Shown in pieces: positions 34,737 through 44,224 of a stretch of DNA of 64,000 bases. A program made the position numbers and the translations under genes. Origin of the DNA: Magnetococcales bacterium (GTDB lineage: Bacteria; Pseudomonadota; Magnetococcia; Magnetococcales; JADFWU01); the NCBI GenBank assembly GCA_015234045.1, contig JADFWU010000003.1, forward strand, positions 1 through 64,000, given 5' to 3'. The notes beneath the pieces were generated by a model. That model had not been told where the DNA came from. It did not search any database and was given only the letters and a program-made list of their open reading frames with translations. How positions within the stretch are numbered: position 1 is the first letter of the stretch; each line of letters opens with the position of its first letter.

Positions 34737-34838
34737 GGTGTATTGGCTTTCTCGGTCAATGGTGTTGTGCTGGTGGATTGTGCTAGTCTATGCAGTTTAA
34801 ACATACATCAAACTTGACTCAATTATAGCGGTTTTTCG

Positions 34839-35952
34839 ATGGAAGAGAACGTTCAAAAAGTCTACAACATCATTCAGGAGAAACTAGTTCTTCTGAGGGG
34901 GCATCTTTGACTACGAAAATGGCAAGCGCCGTTTGGATGAGTTGTATGCCCTGAGTGAAGATCCCGATTTATGGGCTGATGCTGACCGTGCCAAAACCGT
35001 GATGCAGGAGCGCACACGCTTGGAGAAGACGATCTCAGAATGGGAGAGTCTGAACCAGGAAGCGGGTGATGCTTATGATCTTTACGAAATGGCGCTGGAA
35101 GAGGAAGACGACTCGGTAAAGGATGAGGTAATTCAACAATTCAATGACTTGGAAGCACGTCTTGAAGCGTTGGAATTACGGCGCATGCTTTCTGGTGAAG
35201 CGGATGCCAATAACTGCTTTATCGAGATCCATCCAGGCGCTGGTGGCACCGAGTCTCAGGACTGGGCTGAAATGCTTCTGCGTATGTATCAGCGCTGGTG
35301 TGATGCTCATGGTTACAAGTATGAGATGGTGGATTATCAGGCCGGAGACGAGGCGGGTATCAAATCCGTTACTGTCTATGTCGAAGGGGATATGGCCTAT
35401 GGCTATTTGAAGACGGAAGGCGGTGTACACCGTTTGGTGCGTATCAGTCCTTTTGACTCTTCTGCCCGGCGGCATACCTCATTTACATCGGTCTATGTTT
35501 ATCCAGAAGTGGATGATACCATTGAGGTTGAGATCAATGATAAGGATATCCGCGTTGATACGTTCCGTGCCTCTGGTGCGGGTGGTCAGCATGTTAATAA
35601 AACCAGCTCTGCGATTCGCATAACCCATCATCCTACAAATATTGTTGTTCAGTGTCAGAATGGACGTTCACAGCATCGCAATAGAGAAGAAGCCATGGCG
35701 ATGTTGAAGGCGCGTCTGTATCAATTGGAGCTGGATAAGCGCAACGATGAAGCGCAAGCGGGTCATGATGCCAAGTCGGATATCGCTTGGGGTCATCAAA
35801 TCCGCTCCTATGTGCTGCATCCCTATCAAATGGTTAAAGATCTTCGCACCAGTGTGGAATCGGGTAATACTGAAGCGGTGTTAAACGGTGACCTTGACAA
35901 GTTTATCCGTGCGGCTCTGTCCCAACGCATCGGAATAGAACAGGAATCATAA
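34839..35952 (+). CDS. prfB: Peptide chain release factor 2, expressed by programmed +1 frameshift
   Basis: The ATG at 34839 opens a 23-codon frame that stops at an in-frame TGA (34908-34910). Reading continues in the +1 frame to the stop at 35950-35952, giving 370 residues. The shift site is the classic AGGGGG, three bases, CTT TGA C. RF2 identity is confirmed by the SPF recognition tripeptide (ISPFDSS) and the catalytic GGQ (GAGGQHVNKTS). RF2 ends translation at UGA and UAA, and its own scarcity promotes the frameshift, giving autoregulation. Followed 5 nt later by lysS, as in many proteobacteria. Confidence 0.97.
34896..34911 (+). promoter_or_regulatory. prfB +1 programmed frameshift signal
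   Basis: Internal Shine-Dalgarno-like AGGGGG (34896-34901), three-base spacer, slippery CTT, then the UGA stop and C. This is the canonical arrangement for RF2 autoregulation. Confidence 0.96.
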
Positions 35953-35957
35953 ATAGA

Positions 35958-37451
35958 ATGAGTAGTCAGGAAGAGAATCGGCAGGTCACAGTACGAAAAG
36001 AGAAGCTCGTCGCAATTCGGGAGCAAGGTGTTAATCCTTATCCAAATGATTTCAAACCAAAGCATCCCATTTCCGAGGTTTTGGATCAATACCGTGATCA
36101 GGAAGATGTTGAGGTCTTGAAAGCGGCTGAAATTCAGATTGCCGGGCGTGTGATGTTGTTGCGTAACTTCGGAAAATTGACCTTTTGCCATATCCAGGAT
36201 GAAAGATCCCGGATGCAAATTGCCGTCATGCGCGATGAAGTGGGTGCTGATCTGTATAGGACGGTTTTTCGCAAGGTTGAAGTGGGTGATATTCTCGGTG
36301 TGTCTGGTCATCTTTTCCGTACCAAGACCAATGAGTTAACCGTTAGAGTGCAACAGTTTAAATTACTGGCGAAATCGGTACGTCCTCTGCCTGAGAAATT
36401 CCATGGTCTGGAAGATCTAGAGACGCGCTATCGTCAGCGTTATTTGGACCTGATCGTCAATCAAGATGTCCGTACGTTGTTCCGCACGCGCTCCAAGGTG
36501 ATTCGCCTGATTCGCAACTACATGGAGGATCACGGCTTTCTGGAAGTGGAAACGCCGATGATGCATCCGATTCCCGGTGGTGCCACAGCACGTCCCTTTG
36601 CCACGCATCACAATGCATTGGATCGTGAGCTGTTTTTGCGTATTGCACCGGAGCTTTATCTCAAGCGATTGATTGTCGGTGGTTTTGAGCGGGTTTTTGA
36701 GATCAACCGCAACTTCCGCAATGAAGGGCTTTCGGTTCGACATAATCCTGAATTTACCATGATGGAGTTCTATCAGGCATATGCGGATTACAATGATCTG
36801 ATGGACTTCACGGAAGCGCTGATGGGCCATGTCGTGGAAGAGATCCACGGTAAAATGGTGGTTACACATCAAGGCAATGAGATTGATTTTTCCAAAGGAT
36901 GGCCGCGTTTGACCATGCAAGAAGCATTGGTGAAACATGCAGGAACCGATGCGGATAAAATGACCGATCGTGCCTACCTGGAAGAGCTGGTAAAAAAACA
37001 GGGCTTAGAGCCGGATTCGACTTGGGATGATGGTAAATTGACCTTGGAGCTCTTTGAAGTATTGGTTGAAGAAAAGCTCATACAGCCCACATTTATCATT
37101 GATTATCCGATATCTGTTTCACCGCTTTCACGGCGTTCTGATAGTCGGCCTGATGTGGCGGAGCGGTTTGAGTTGTTCATTAATGGTTGGGAGATTGCCA
37201 ACGCTTTTTCCGAGTTGAATGATCCTGCTGATCAAGCGGATCGGTTCAGCAAGCAGGTAGAGGCCAAAGAGGCTGGTGATGATGAGGCCATGCACTTTGA
37301 TGAAGATTATATCCGTGCCTTGGAATTTGGCATGCCGCCCACTGGTGGTGAAGGTATTGGTATTGATCGGTTTGTGATGTTATTGACCGATTCCAGTGCG
37401 ATTCGAGAAGTGTTGCTGTTTCCTCAAATGCGTCCAGAAAGCAAAGGATAG
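35958..37451 (+). CDS. lysS: Lysyl-tRNA synthetase, class II
   Basis: 497 residues, normal for LysS. An N-terminal OB-fold anticodon-binding domain (~60-150) precedes the class II catalytic core: motif 2 in FEINRNFRNEGLSVRHNPEF and motif 3 in GGEGIGIDRFVMLLT. Charges tRNA-Lys with lysine. Second gene of the prfB-lysS pair, starting 5 nt after prfB; the lolCD genes follow after 6 nt, so all four may be one transcript. Confidence 0.96.
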   Translation: MSSQEENRQVTVRKEKLVAIREQGVNPYPNDFKPKHPISEVLDQYRDQEDVEVLKAAEIQIAGRVMLLRNFGKLTFCHIQDERSRMQIAVMRDEVGADLYRTVFRKVEVGDILGVSGHLFRTKTNELTVRVQQFKLLAKSVRPLPEKFHGLEDLETRYRQRYLDLIVNQDVRTLFRTRSKVIRLIRNYMEDHGFLEVETPMMHPIPGGATARPFATHHNALDRELFLRIAPELYLKRLIVGGFERVFEINRNFRNEGLSVRHNPEFTMMEFYQAYADYNDLMDFTEALMGHVVEEIHGKMVVTHQGNEIDFSKGWPRLTMQEALVKHAGTDADKMTDRAYLEELVKKQGLEPDSTWDDGKLTLELFEVLVEEKLIQPTFIIDYPISVSPLSRRSDSRPDVAERFELFINGWEIANAFSELNDPADQADRFSKQVEAKEAGDDEAMHFDEDYIRALEFGMPPTGGEGIGIDRFVMLLTDSSAIREVLLFPQMRPESKG

Positions 37452-37457
37452 CGTTTT

Positions 37458-38705
37458 ATGCTGTCGCATCGCTATGAGTGGATGATCGGGGTGCGTTATC
37501 TGCGTGCCAAGCGGTCTCAACGGTTCATCAGTGTGATTACCGGGCTTTCCATCGGTGGCATTGCGTTGGGTGTCGCGGCGTTGATTGTTGTATTGGCGGT
37601 GATGACCGGCTTTAAGGAAGAACTGCAAAAACAGATTCTGGGTGTGACCAGCCATATTGTGGTTCAAGGCTACGGTGGGAAGTTGACCAACCATGAGCTT
37701 GCTATCCATAAAATTGAGAAAATTTCAGGCGTTGTGGGTGTTGGTCCAACGGTGATCAAGCAAGTCTTGCTCAGTGCGCGGGGCAATGCGGTTGGTGTGA
37801 TGTTGCGCGGTATTGATCCAAAACGGGATGTGTCCAATCTGGTCAATATCCTGGAAGAAGGTGGTATAGAGTCGCTTGATGAACTAAATGGATTTGGTAT
37901 CGTCCTGGGCGTTCATTTGGCTGCACAGTTGGGCGTTTATCCGGGTGACCATGTCACTGTTATGGCACCGAAAGGGTCGGTAACTGTAATGGGTACCATG
38001 CCGCGTGTGCGCCGTTTCAAGGTGCTTTCTCTGTTTGATTCTGGCATGTATGAGTATGATAACACGTTGGCGTATGTAAATATCCAAGATGCTCAGACAT
38101 TGTTTCGGCTCAATGATATGATCACCACCATCGAGGTGTTGACCGATAATCCTGATAACGCATCGTCGATCCGACAAACCATGGATACCACGTTGAATCA
38201 GCGCTATTGGATTCGTGATTGGATGCAGATGAACCATAATTTTTTCCAAGCATTGAAGCTTGAAAAGGCCACCATGTTTGTCATCCTGATGTTGGTGGTA
38301 TTGGTGGCGGCATTCAACATCATTTCCAGCCTGATTATGGTGGTGATGGAGAAGGGCAAGGATATCGCGATTCTAAAAACCATGGGTGCCGGTGCCGGTG
38401 GTGTTATGGCGATATTTTTAATCAATGGCAGTGTGATTGGTATTTTGGGCACCTGCTCCGGTGTTGGTTTGGGGCTGTTGTTGGCCTTTAATCTGGAATC
38501 GACATTGCTGTTTATTGAAAATCTGTTTGGTATTCAGATTTTATCGGGTCAAGTCTACTTCATCGATCATCTGCCTTCCGTGGTCTATCCCTCTGATGTG
38601 GTTTGGATTACCTGTATCAGTCTTTTGATCAGTGTGTTGGCGACAATTTATCCTGCGTGGCGTGCGTCACGGGTCGATCCAGTGGAGGCGTTGCGCTATG
38701 AGTAA
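37458..38705 (+). CDS. lolC: Lipoprotein-releasing ABC transporter permease LolC/LolE
   Basis: 415 residues, AAAGGA upstream. Topology is typical: one N-terminal membrane helix (~22-48, ISVITGLSIGGIALGVAALI), a large periplasmic domain, then three C-terminal helices (~275-300, ~320-345, ~375-400). Diagnostic pieces: RFISVIT near the start, KATMFVILMLVVLVAAFNII, ILKTMGA and SIYPAWRA-like [20 protein letters not shown] at the end. Removes outer-membrane lipoproteins from the inner membrane with LolD. Only one permease gene is present, so it probably forms a homodimer (LolF-type arrangement). Confidence 0.93.
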   Translation: MLSHRYEWMIGVRYLRAKRSQRFISVITGLSIGGIALGVAALIVVLAVMTGFKEELQKQILGVTSHIVVQGYGGKLTNHELAIHKIEKISGVVGVGPTVIKQVLLSARGNAVGVMLRGIDPKRDVSNLVNILEEGGIESLDELNGFGIVLGVHLAAQLGVYPGDHVTVMAPKGSVTVMGTMPRVRRFKVLSLFDSGMYEYDNTLAYVNIQDAQTLFRLNDMITTIEVLTDNPDNASSIRQTMDTTLNQRYWIRDWMQMNHNFFQALKLEKATMFVILMLVVLVAAFNIISSLIMVVMEKGKDIAILKTMGAGAGGVMAIFLINGSVIGILGTCSGVGLGLLLAFNLESTLLFIENLFGIQILSGQVYFIDHLPSVVYPSDVVWITCISLLISVLATIYPAWRASRVDPVEALRYE

Positions 38706-39387
38706 TACGTCAATTCTGGTGGCCAAGGGCTTAAAGAAGATCTTTAAAGCACCACAGGAAGAGCTTGAAGTGCTTAAAGGAATTGATCTGACACTGCACG
38801 CCGGTGAGATGGTGGCATTGCTGGGTGTGTCCGGTGCGGGTAAGAGTACCTTAATCCAAATTCTAGGCGGTCTGGATCGTCCCAGTGAAGGCACAGTAGA
38901 AATCAACGGTCAGAACCTGTACAGCGTTTCAGAGCGCGTCCGAGCCCGGTTACGCAATCAGCATATTGGTTTTGTCTATCAGTATCACCGGCTGTTACCG
39001 GAATTTAACGCTCTTGAAAATGTGATGATGCCGCTACTCATTGGCCGTAAAGCACTAAAAGAGGCCCGAAGCCGAGCTGAAGCGGGTTTAGAAGAGGTTG
39101 GACTCACACATCGCTTGACCCACAAGCCAGGCCAGCTGTCCGGCGGTGAACAACAGCGTGTGGCATTGGCCAGAGCATTGGTCAGCAACCCAAAACTACT
39201 GCTTGCGGACGAGCCCACCGGTAATCTTGACCATCACACCACAATGACGGTATTTGATCTGCTACGAGATATCGGCCACCGCCGACAAATGACCTGCTTG
39301 ATGGTGACCCATAATCCAGAGTTGGCCAATGCATCGGATAGGAAAATCTATCTGGATGACGGAATGCTTGCAGTTGGGCTTGATTAA
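38698..39387 (+). CDS. lolD: Lipoprotein-releasing ABC transporter ATPase LolD
   Basis: 229 residues. The ATG at 38698 overlaps the end of lolC (TATGAGTAA), indicating translational coupling; the open frame extends further upstream but within lolC. ATPase motifs: Walker [10 protein letters not shown], signature LSGGEQQR, Walker [13 protein letters not shown] and the switch His in MVTHNPEL. Energises lipoprotein release by LolC. Confidence 0.95.
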   Translation: MSNTSILVAKGLKKIFKAPQEELEVLKGIDLTLHAGEMVALLGVSGAGKSTLIQILGGLDRPSEGTVEINGQNLYSVSERVRARLRNQHIGFVYQYHRLLPEFNALENVMMPLLIGRKALKEARSRAEAGLEEVGLTHRLTHKPGQLSGGEQQRVALARALVSNPKLLLADEPTGNLDHHTTMTVFDLLRDIGHRRQMTCLMVTHNPELANASDRKIYLDDGMLAVGLD

Positions 39388-39492
39388 GTGGATGATTGGC
39401 TTGTTTATGGGGCAGACAGCACAGCTTATTTATTGCGATTATTAATTAAAACTCTAGTATGGTGTTTTTAGTCAAAAATTTACAATAGACGA

Positions 39493-39768
39493 TTACACTA
39501 TTTTTCTTGATGTGTGAAAGAGTCGGATAATTGAAATAGACGATGGGGAAACAGCATACAAAAGTATGTAAGAACTCTTTTTTATAACGAGTTCTCTGTA
39601 ACCATTTTTGTTTGTTGGACGCCCGGCATTTGGGAAGTTTTCAAGCATTTTAACAGCTTGTTTTATTCGTGAAAGAATCTGTAATGCAGCATGTGGATTA
39701 TCTTGACTAATATAGTCCATTTCATGCGTTAAATTATCTAGTGCTTCTGGTAGCCACTCAATCTTCAT
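39493..39768 (-). CDS. RelE/ParE-type toxin
   Basis: 91 residues, beginning MKIEWLPEALDNLTHEMDYI and containing PNAGRPTNKNGYRELVI and YAVSPSSISIIRLFHTSRK, all standard for the ParE/RelE fold. Members either cleave mRNA on the ribosome (RelE) or poison gyrase (ParE); the sequence favours ParE but does not prove it. Its start overlaps the antitoxin end by 11 nt, the usual antitoxin-first order. Confidence 0.9.
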   Translation of the reverse strand: MKIEWLPEALDNLTHEMDYISQDNPHAALQILSRIKQAVKMLENFPNAGRPTNKNGYRELVIKKSSYILLYAVSPSSISIIRLFHTSRKIV

Positions 39769-40015
39769 GTTTTCTAATTCGTTCTTTTATGAGTGATTCC
39801 AGACGAGTAAAGGTCATTTCAACCTCTTGGGGAGTAGCAAAAACGCCTCGCTTATGAGCCGCAATCGCTTTCTCTGTTTCAACGTCTTTCCAGGCATCAA
39901 AGGTACTCTGATCTTTCAGGGCGTTAGACAAAATATCGGTGATAAATTGATTAGGATCTGGAAGCTTGGCAATAGCGTTCCCAAGTTCATCAGGGATTTG
40001 CACCGTCAACTCCAT
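39758..40015 (-). CDS. Antitoxin of the ParE-type pair
   Basis: 85 residues from ATG 40015, chosen because GAGGA lies about 8 nt upstream; the frame also opens at 40063. MELTVQIPDELGNAIAKL resembles a ribbon-helix-helix or similar DNA-binding N-terminus, and the helical, charged C-terminus (MTFTRLESLIKERIRKHED) would wrap the toxin. The antitoxin should repress its own operon. The region upstream (40016-40236) contains no gene. Confidence 0.8.
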   Translation of the reverse strand: MELTVQIPDELGNAIAKLPDPNQFITDILSNALKDQSTFDAWKDVETEKAIAAHKRGVFATPQEVEMTFTRLESLIKERIRKHED

Positions 40016-40236
40016 AGCAGACTTCCTCTCGTAATGATCAACACTCTCGAATGTATGACGCATATCAACCCAATAAGTCTACCCAAATTTGCATTACTTT
40101 TGCAAACAAAGACTACCCAGTTTATGACGGGAGTAGGCAGTTTCTCTTGAGGCTGGTCTTTAGACTATCTTATTGATTTATAAGTAAAAATTATAAATTT
40201 ATTATCTTGAACTCAGATTTAGAAAAGCATTTATAT

Positions 40237-40596
40237 TCAAAAATAGTGCGGACAAAGAATCAACCCCCAAATGGCAACAGTCGCCACAAGAGAAACAAAA
40301 ACAGCCGCAGAACCAAGATCTTTAGCGCGTCCGGCCAATGGGTGGTGTTCTTCACTGCACCGATCAACAGCGGCCTCTATAGCAGAGTTGACCAGTTCTA
40401 GGGAGAGGACGAGAAGTAGGGATGCTAATAGCACTGCCCGTTCTACGCCTGTTTCGCCCAGCCATATGGCGGATGGAATGAGTACAATACCTGCTATGCA
40501 CTCTTGTCGAAACGCCATCTCATTGCGCCATGCGGCCTTGAGACCAGCCAATGACCAACCGAATGCTTTAAAAAAATGTTCAATTCCTGGGTGCAT
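40237..40596 (-). CDS. dgkA: Diacylglycerol kinase
   Basis: 119 residues from ATG 40596; the frame also opens at TTG 40656, but 119-122 residues is the usual DgkA size. Signatures: NEMAFRQE, three membrane spans, SLELVNSAIEAAVDR and AKDLGSAAVFVSL. Phosphorylates diacylglycerol in the inner membrane. It follows eptA by 26 nt, and EptA generates diacylglycerol when it takes phosphoethanolamine from phosphatidylethanolamine, so the two form a recycling unit. Confidence 0.95.
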   Translation of the reverse strand: MHPGIEHFFKAFGWSLAGLKAAWRNEMAFRQECIAGIVLIPSAIWLGETGVERAVLLASLLLVLSLELVNSAIEAAVDRCSEEHHPLAGRAKDLGSAAVFVSLVATVAIWGLILCPHYF

Positions 40597-40622
40597 GCGC
40601 GTTAACTCTGACTGTTTGATTG

Positions 40623-42347
40623 TTATTGAGGATTCGATTTGTCGCGCTTTCGGCAAGTGGCGGTAAAGTCCAGTTCCGTTTGACGTGCAGTTGTTTGGAC
40701 ATTCATTAGACCAAGGACCGAATGGAATAGATGGTCATGAGAATGTGGCTTTTCTTTTAATCGATCTATACAGGCTGAATCCAATCCCTGAATGGCGCTG
40801 AATGATTTAGAAAGCCATAGATACAGTGGTACATGGGTTTGTTCTTTAGGTGCAATGGAATAGGGCAGGCCGTGCAGATAGATATTGTTTTCGCCCAAAG
40901 ATTCACCATGATCGGAGACATATAAAAGCGCCGCATGATTGCGTTCCTGTCGTGCTTTGAGCAGTGTTAGTACCCTGCCTATTACATGGTCGGTGTAGAG
41001 CAGTGTGTTGTCATAGGTGTTGATTATAGACTGCCGTTCACATCCGGTGATGTCGGCTTTATCACAGGTGGGTGTGAAGCGGCGGAATGTGTCGGGATAG
41101 CGTTTATAATAGGCTGGGCCGTGGCTGCCTTTCAGATGTAATACAAGTACGAGCGGTTCGGTTCCTTGGTCTAGTATTTCTTCGATTCCATCCAGTAAAA
41201 CTTCATCTATACAACCATCTTCGCCACAATATTCAGATGTTTCATGCTTTGTCATGTTTTCGTATTTGATTCTATTGCATGTTCCTTTGCAGCCTGAGTT
41301 GTTATTGCGCCAAACGACCTGTGCGCCCGCTTGAGCCAATACGTCAAGAAGGCCTTCGCTATAGCGGGAAGGGCTATATTTTTCACGGCCTTCTGGAGAA
41401 AACATGCACGGTAGTGAAATTGCTGTTGCCGTTCCGCAAGAAGAGACGTTTGAAAAATATATACCGCCGCCTTGCTCCAAGTTCGGACTGGTTGGGCGGG
41501 AGTAGCCTTGAATAGAATAGTTTGCAGCGCGGGCTGTCTCTCCAACAATCATGATAAAAACGATACGCTTTCCATCATTAATCGATTGATTTTTTATGAA
41601 AATTGCATCTTGTCCTACTTTTCGGATCGGCTTTTTTGTCGTTTTGAAGTGTGTCCGCTTCAGGTAGCTGGATGTGGCATAGATGGCATTGATCGGCGTG
41701 ACCATATGGCGCACATGGCGATTATTACGAAAGAATACCGAATAGTGTGGAAATTGGAGAAATATGATTACCGCAATCAATACAAGGCTGGTCAAAAACA
41801 CCACGCCCTGACGTTTGATTTCTTGCGGAACCGTTTGAAAACGAATACGAATACGCAGAATCAACCAAATAGGAATTGCAGCACCTACGATCAGATGAAT
41901 GATTAAACGCAGAGTGATAAGGTCTGAAAATTCAGCGACATCGGTTTCAAATACATTGCGGATCATCTCCCGATCAATCATTACCCCAAACACGGATATA
42001 AAATAGTTCGCACTGGCGGTGATCAGGATTAAAATAATGGAGATTGGCTTTAATAAAAAAGACCAGCTCAACAAAGTGAGCACGGCATTCATTGCAAAAA
42101 AGATACAGAGAAACAGCGTGATGAGAAATATCCAATCACTGTTTCCATCAATGGATGTAAGACGCTGAACTTCCAGCCACATGGGACGATTGTAGAAGCT
42201 CAAAAACACCAGGGAGAGCAGGGCGGTGAAATATGTTGGCGTGGCGATGCGTTCAAAAACGGAGTAAAGCAATGAAACTCTGGAAGAATGGACCGTTTTT
42301 GTCTTTTCGGAACTATTATGCTTAGAGCTGGAATTGTTCAAAATCAA
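40623..42347 (-). CDS. eptA: Phosphoethanolamine transferase (EptA family)
   Basis: 574 residues. Five N-terminal membrane spans (~35-215) and a periplasmic sulfatase-like catalytic domain: nucleophile Thr in IVGETARAANYS, Zn ligands in YVSDHGESLGE and HVPLYLW, and conserved cysteines (SSCGTATAISLPC, SGCKGTC, CGEDGCID). Adds phosphoethanolamine to lipid A, reducing negative surface charge. No in-frame ATG lies near the N-terminus; the start given is a TTG, so the first few residues are uncertain. A perfect CAACTATC / GATAGTTG inverted repeat lies 20 bp upstream (42367-42387). Confidence 0.93.
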   Translation of the reverse strand: MILNNSSSKHNSSEKTKTVHSSRVSLLYSVFERIATPTYFTALLSLVFLSFYNRPMWLEVQRLTSIDGNSDWIFLITLFLCIFFAMNAVLTLLSWSFLLKPISIILILITASANYFISVFGVMIDREMIRNVFETDVAEFSDLITLRLIIHLIVGAAIPIWLILRIRIRFQTVPQEIKRQGVVFLTSLVLIAVIIFLQFPHYSVFFRNNRHVRHMVTPINAIYATSSYLKRTHFKTTKKPIRKVGQDAIFIKNQSINDGKRIVFIMIVGETARAANYSIQGYSRPTSPNLEQGGGIYFSNVSSCGTATAISLPCMFSPEGREKYSPSRYSEGLLDVLAQAGAQVVWRNNNSGCKGTCNRIKYENMTKHETSEYCGEDGCIDEVLLDGIEEILDQGTEPLVLVLHLKGSHGPAYYKRYPDTFRRFTPTCDKADITGCERQSIINTYDNTLLYTDHVIGRVLTLLKARQERNHAALLYVSDHGESLGENNIYLHGLPYSIAPKEQTHVPLYLWLSKSFSAIQGLDSACIDRLKEKPHSHDHLFHSVLGLMNVQTTARQTELDFTATCRKRDKSNPQ

Positions 42348-42366
42348 GGCAAACGTATCCCTTTTC

Positions 42367-42387
42367 CAACTATCATTTCGATAGTTG
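42367..42387. promoter_or_regulatory. Inverted repeat just upstream of eptA
   Basis: CAACTATC and GATAGTTG, perfect 8-bp arms with a 5-nt spacer, located 20-40 bp before the presumed eptA start. Position and symmetry suit an operator for a two-component regulator of lipid A modification, but no consensus can be named. Confidence 0.4.
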
Positions 42388-42462
42388 TCTGATTTTAAAT
42401 ATAATTTGATTAAGTGCTAACGGACCCCGAGTCATGAATGATAGATTCGATCTTATGTGATT

Positions 42463-42735
42463 TCAAGCGAGATACTTTGTCATGTCCTTCAATTCTTCTA
42501 AAAGCTGTTTCACATCAGCATCTTCTTTGGATAGGCCATCATGAATACAGTGCTCTATATGGTCCATGACAAAGGCACGTTTGGCATTGTTCAGGGCGTT
42601 TGTTACAGCGTGGAACTGTTGTGCGACATCAGGGCAAGGGCGATTGGATTCGATCATCTCAATTACTCGATTAAGATGACCAGAGGCCCGTTTCAGGCGT
42701 TTTACAATCGCTTCATGGCTTGAGTGTGTGGACAC
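42463..42735 (-). CDS. CsoR/RcnR-family metal-sensing repressor, probably nickel/cobalt
   Basis: 90 residues, all helical. Metal-ligand pattern: Cys34, His59 and Cys63 (MDHIEHC), plus N-terminal His4/His7. The Cys-His-Cys trio is shared by CsoR and InrS; an additional N-terminal histidine is a nickel-sensor trait (InrS, RcnR). Located 13 nt after the rcnA-like exporter gene and in the same direction, so it is co-transcribed with it. The presumed operator is at 43636. Best read as an InrS/RcnR-type repressor released by nickel or cobalt. Confidence 0.88.
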   Translation of the reverse strand: MSTHSSHEAIVKRLKRASGHLNRVIEMIESNRPCPDVAQQFHAVTNALNNAKRAFVMDHIEHCIHDGLSKEDADVKQLLEELKDMTKYLA

Positions 42736-42748
42736 GCGAAAACCCTTA

Positions 42749-43582
42749 TCAATGTGCCAAATGGGACAGACCAGAGTGTATCATGATACTACCAAGAATA
42801 ATAATCACGCCACTGGTAAGAAATGGTGTATAGCGTGCAATCCTATCCAAACCACCCAAGCGGTTGCTGGCATGCTGAACGCCCCAAGCGGCAATTACAC
42901 CAACACCAACCAGCGTAACCGCCAAACCAACACTAAATGCGCCAACCGTAGCCATACCCAACCAAAAATGATCCAACTGAAGACAGATGATCAACACGGT
43001 AACCGATGCAGGACAAGGAATAAGACCGCCGCTGAGACCGAATAGTACCACCTGACTGGTAGAGGCTTTGCGGTCAGCAAATTGTGTTTTAATTTCCAAG
43101 GCATGAGCGCGTTGATGGGCATCTTGATAGGCATCATCGTCTAAATCCATCTCGTCATCAACAGCATGATGATGGTGATGTCCTTCTGCTTCGTCATGGT
43201 GATGATGGTGTCCTTGTTCATGGGCTTGAGAGGCGCGAAAGTCCATCCAACCACGCCACAACATCCACAAGGCAACCACGATAACGATGCCACCTGAAAC
43301 CATCATAAAGTAGGGTTCAGTATCTTCAGCAATCAATTCATCACCCCAAGCCATGCCAGCAATAGCCAGAATCCAGACAATCGCAGTATGAGAAGCCGCA
43401 GCGGACAGCCCCAACAATACCGCCTGAGGAATGGTGCCCTTAATGGCAATAATAAACGCCGCCATCATGGTTTTGGAGTGTCCTGGTTCCAATCCATGCA
43501 GCGCACCCAGTAACACCGCAGAAGGTAAAAACCACCATGCGTTGGCAGCACCGTGTTGTAAAAGCTCTGAAAAGGATTCCAT
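42749..43582 (-). CDS. rcnA: Nickel/cobalt efflux protein (RcnA-like)
   Basis: 277 residues, six hydrophobic spans. N-terminal LHGLEPGHSK is the RcnA/NiCoT signature, and GLIPCPASVTVLIIC is a second. A cytoplasmic His/Asp-rich loop (HEQGHHHHHDEAEGHHHHH, ~140-160) is the metal-binding hallmark of RcnA. Exports Ni(II) and Co(II). Forms an operon with the repressor gene downstream; a good operator palindrome stands 54 bp upstream. Confidence 0.93.
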   Translation of the reverse strand: MESFSELLQHGAANAWWFLPSAVLLGALHGLEPGHSKTMMAAFIIAIKGTIPQAVLLGLSAAASHTAIVWILAIAGMAWGDELIAEDTEPYFMMVSGGIVIVVALWMLWRGWMDFRASQAHEQGHHHHHDEAEGHHHHHAVDDEMDLDDDAYQDAHQRAHALEIKTQFADRKASTSQVVLFGLSGGLIPCPASVTVLIICLQLDHFWLGMATVGAFSVGLAVTLVGVGVIAAWGVQHASNRLGGLDRIARYTPFLTSGVIIILGSIMIHSGLSHLAH

Positions 43583-43635
43583 GATCCGTTTTTCCCCTGA
43601 AAAAATCTCACCAGAAATGAGGTGACAATGATTTG

Positions 43636-43659
43636 TATCCTATCCTCCTCCATAGGATA
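43636..43659 (-). promoter_or_regulatory. Probable operator of the nickel/cobalt efflux operon
   Basis: On the minus strand: perfect arms TATCCTA and TAGGATA around a G-rich centre containing GGAGGAGG. CsoR/RcnR-family repressors bind AT-rich inverted repeats flanking a G-tract, which this matches. Located 54-77 bp before the exporter start. Confidence 0.65.
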
Positions 43660-43728
43660 TGTATAGAAATAATTCCCTTCCATTGCACGCTATGAAAATG
43701 TATTGGCTTTATGGATTAATATGAGAGA

Positions 43729-44109
43729 TTAATTGTCTTTGTCTTCAACTATTTCCATGCGTTCAGCGTCAGCCAATCGAACACGGCGACCATCCAAAGC
43801 GGTAAAGGTTCGTCCATGCACATCCCCTTTGTGGGCTTGGTAGGTTATGGTTCTGCCGGTTTCGATGTGGATCACTCGGATCACCACTTCTTTTTGGTTA
43901 TCTGCCCAGTTACGATAGATAAACAGCCCGGTCATAAAGGTAGACAGTGCCAAAACGGCCAGCAAAATCGGCGTGTGAGAGCGTTTTTTTATCGGTGTAG
44001 ATTGCCGCGCTACCGCTTTGACACCACTCTCTTCCTCTTGACCATGGGAGCGTCCCAAAAGATAGATGATGCCTATTACGATGGCTGGCAGAAGAATTTT
44101 ATAGATCAT
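43729..44109 (-). CDS. Two-helix membrane protein, unknown
   Basis: 126 residues. Membrane helix 1 at ~2-19 (IYKILLPAIVIGIIYLL), a basic loop, helix 2 at ~47-66 (PILLAVLALSTFMTGLFIY), then a soluble ~60-residue domain with ITYQAHKGDVHGRTFTALDG. No family recognised. Short intergenic spaces on both sides and opposite orientation to the next operon suggest a single-gene unit. Confidence 0.6.
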   Translation of the reverse strand: MIYKILLPAIVIGIIYLLGRSHGQEEESGVKAVARQSTPIKKRSHTPILLAVLALSTFMTGLFIYRNWADNQKEVVIRVIHIETGRTITYQAHKGDVHGRTFTALDGRRVRLADAERMEIVEDKDN

Positions 44110-44224
44110 AGAGTTTTGCGTCTTGGCCGAGTTGGGATATTATATGTGCATTAGAGTGTCTAACCGTTAGTATACCACCATTAGCATTGGTTGAAATGTA
44201 GGATCAAGCAAGGGAGAAACCGCA

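Noticed and set aside
34839-35952. Frameshifted pseudogene in prfB
   Set aside because: The in-frame TGA is part of the conserved RF2 autoregulatory signal, so the gene is functional.
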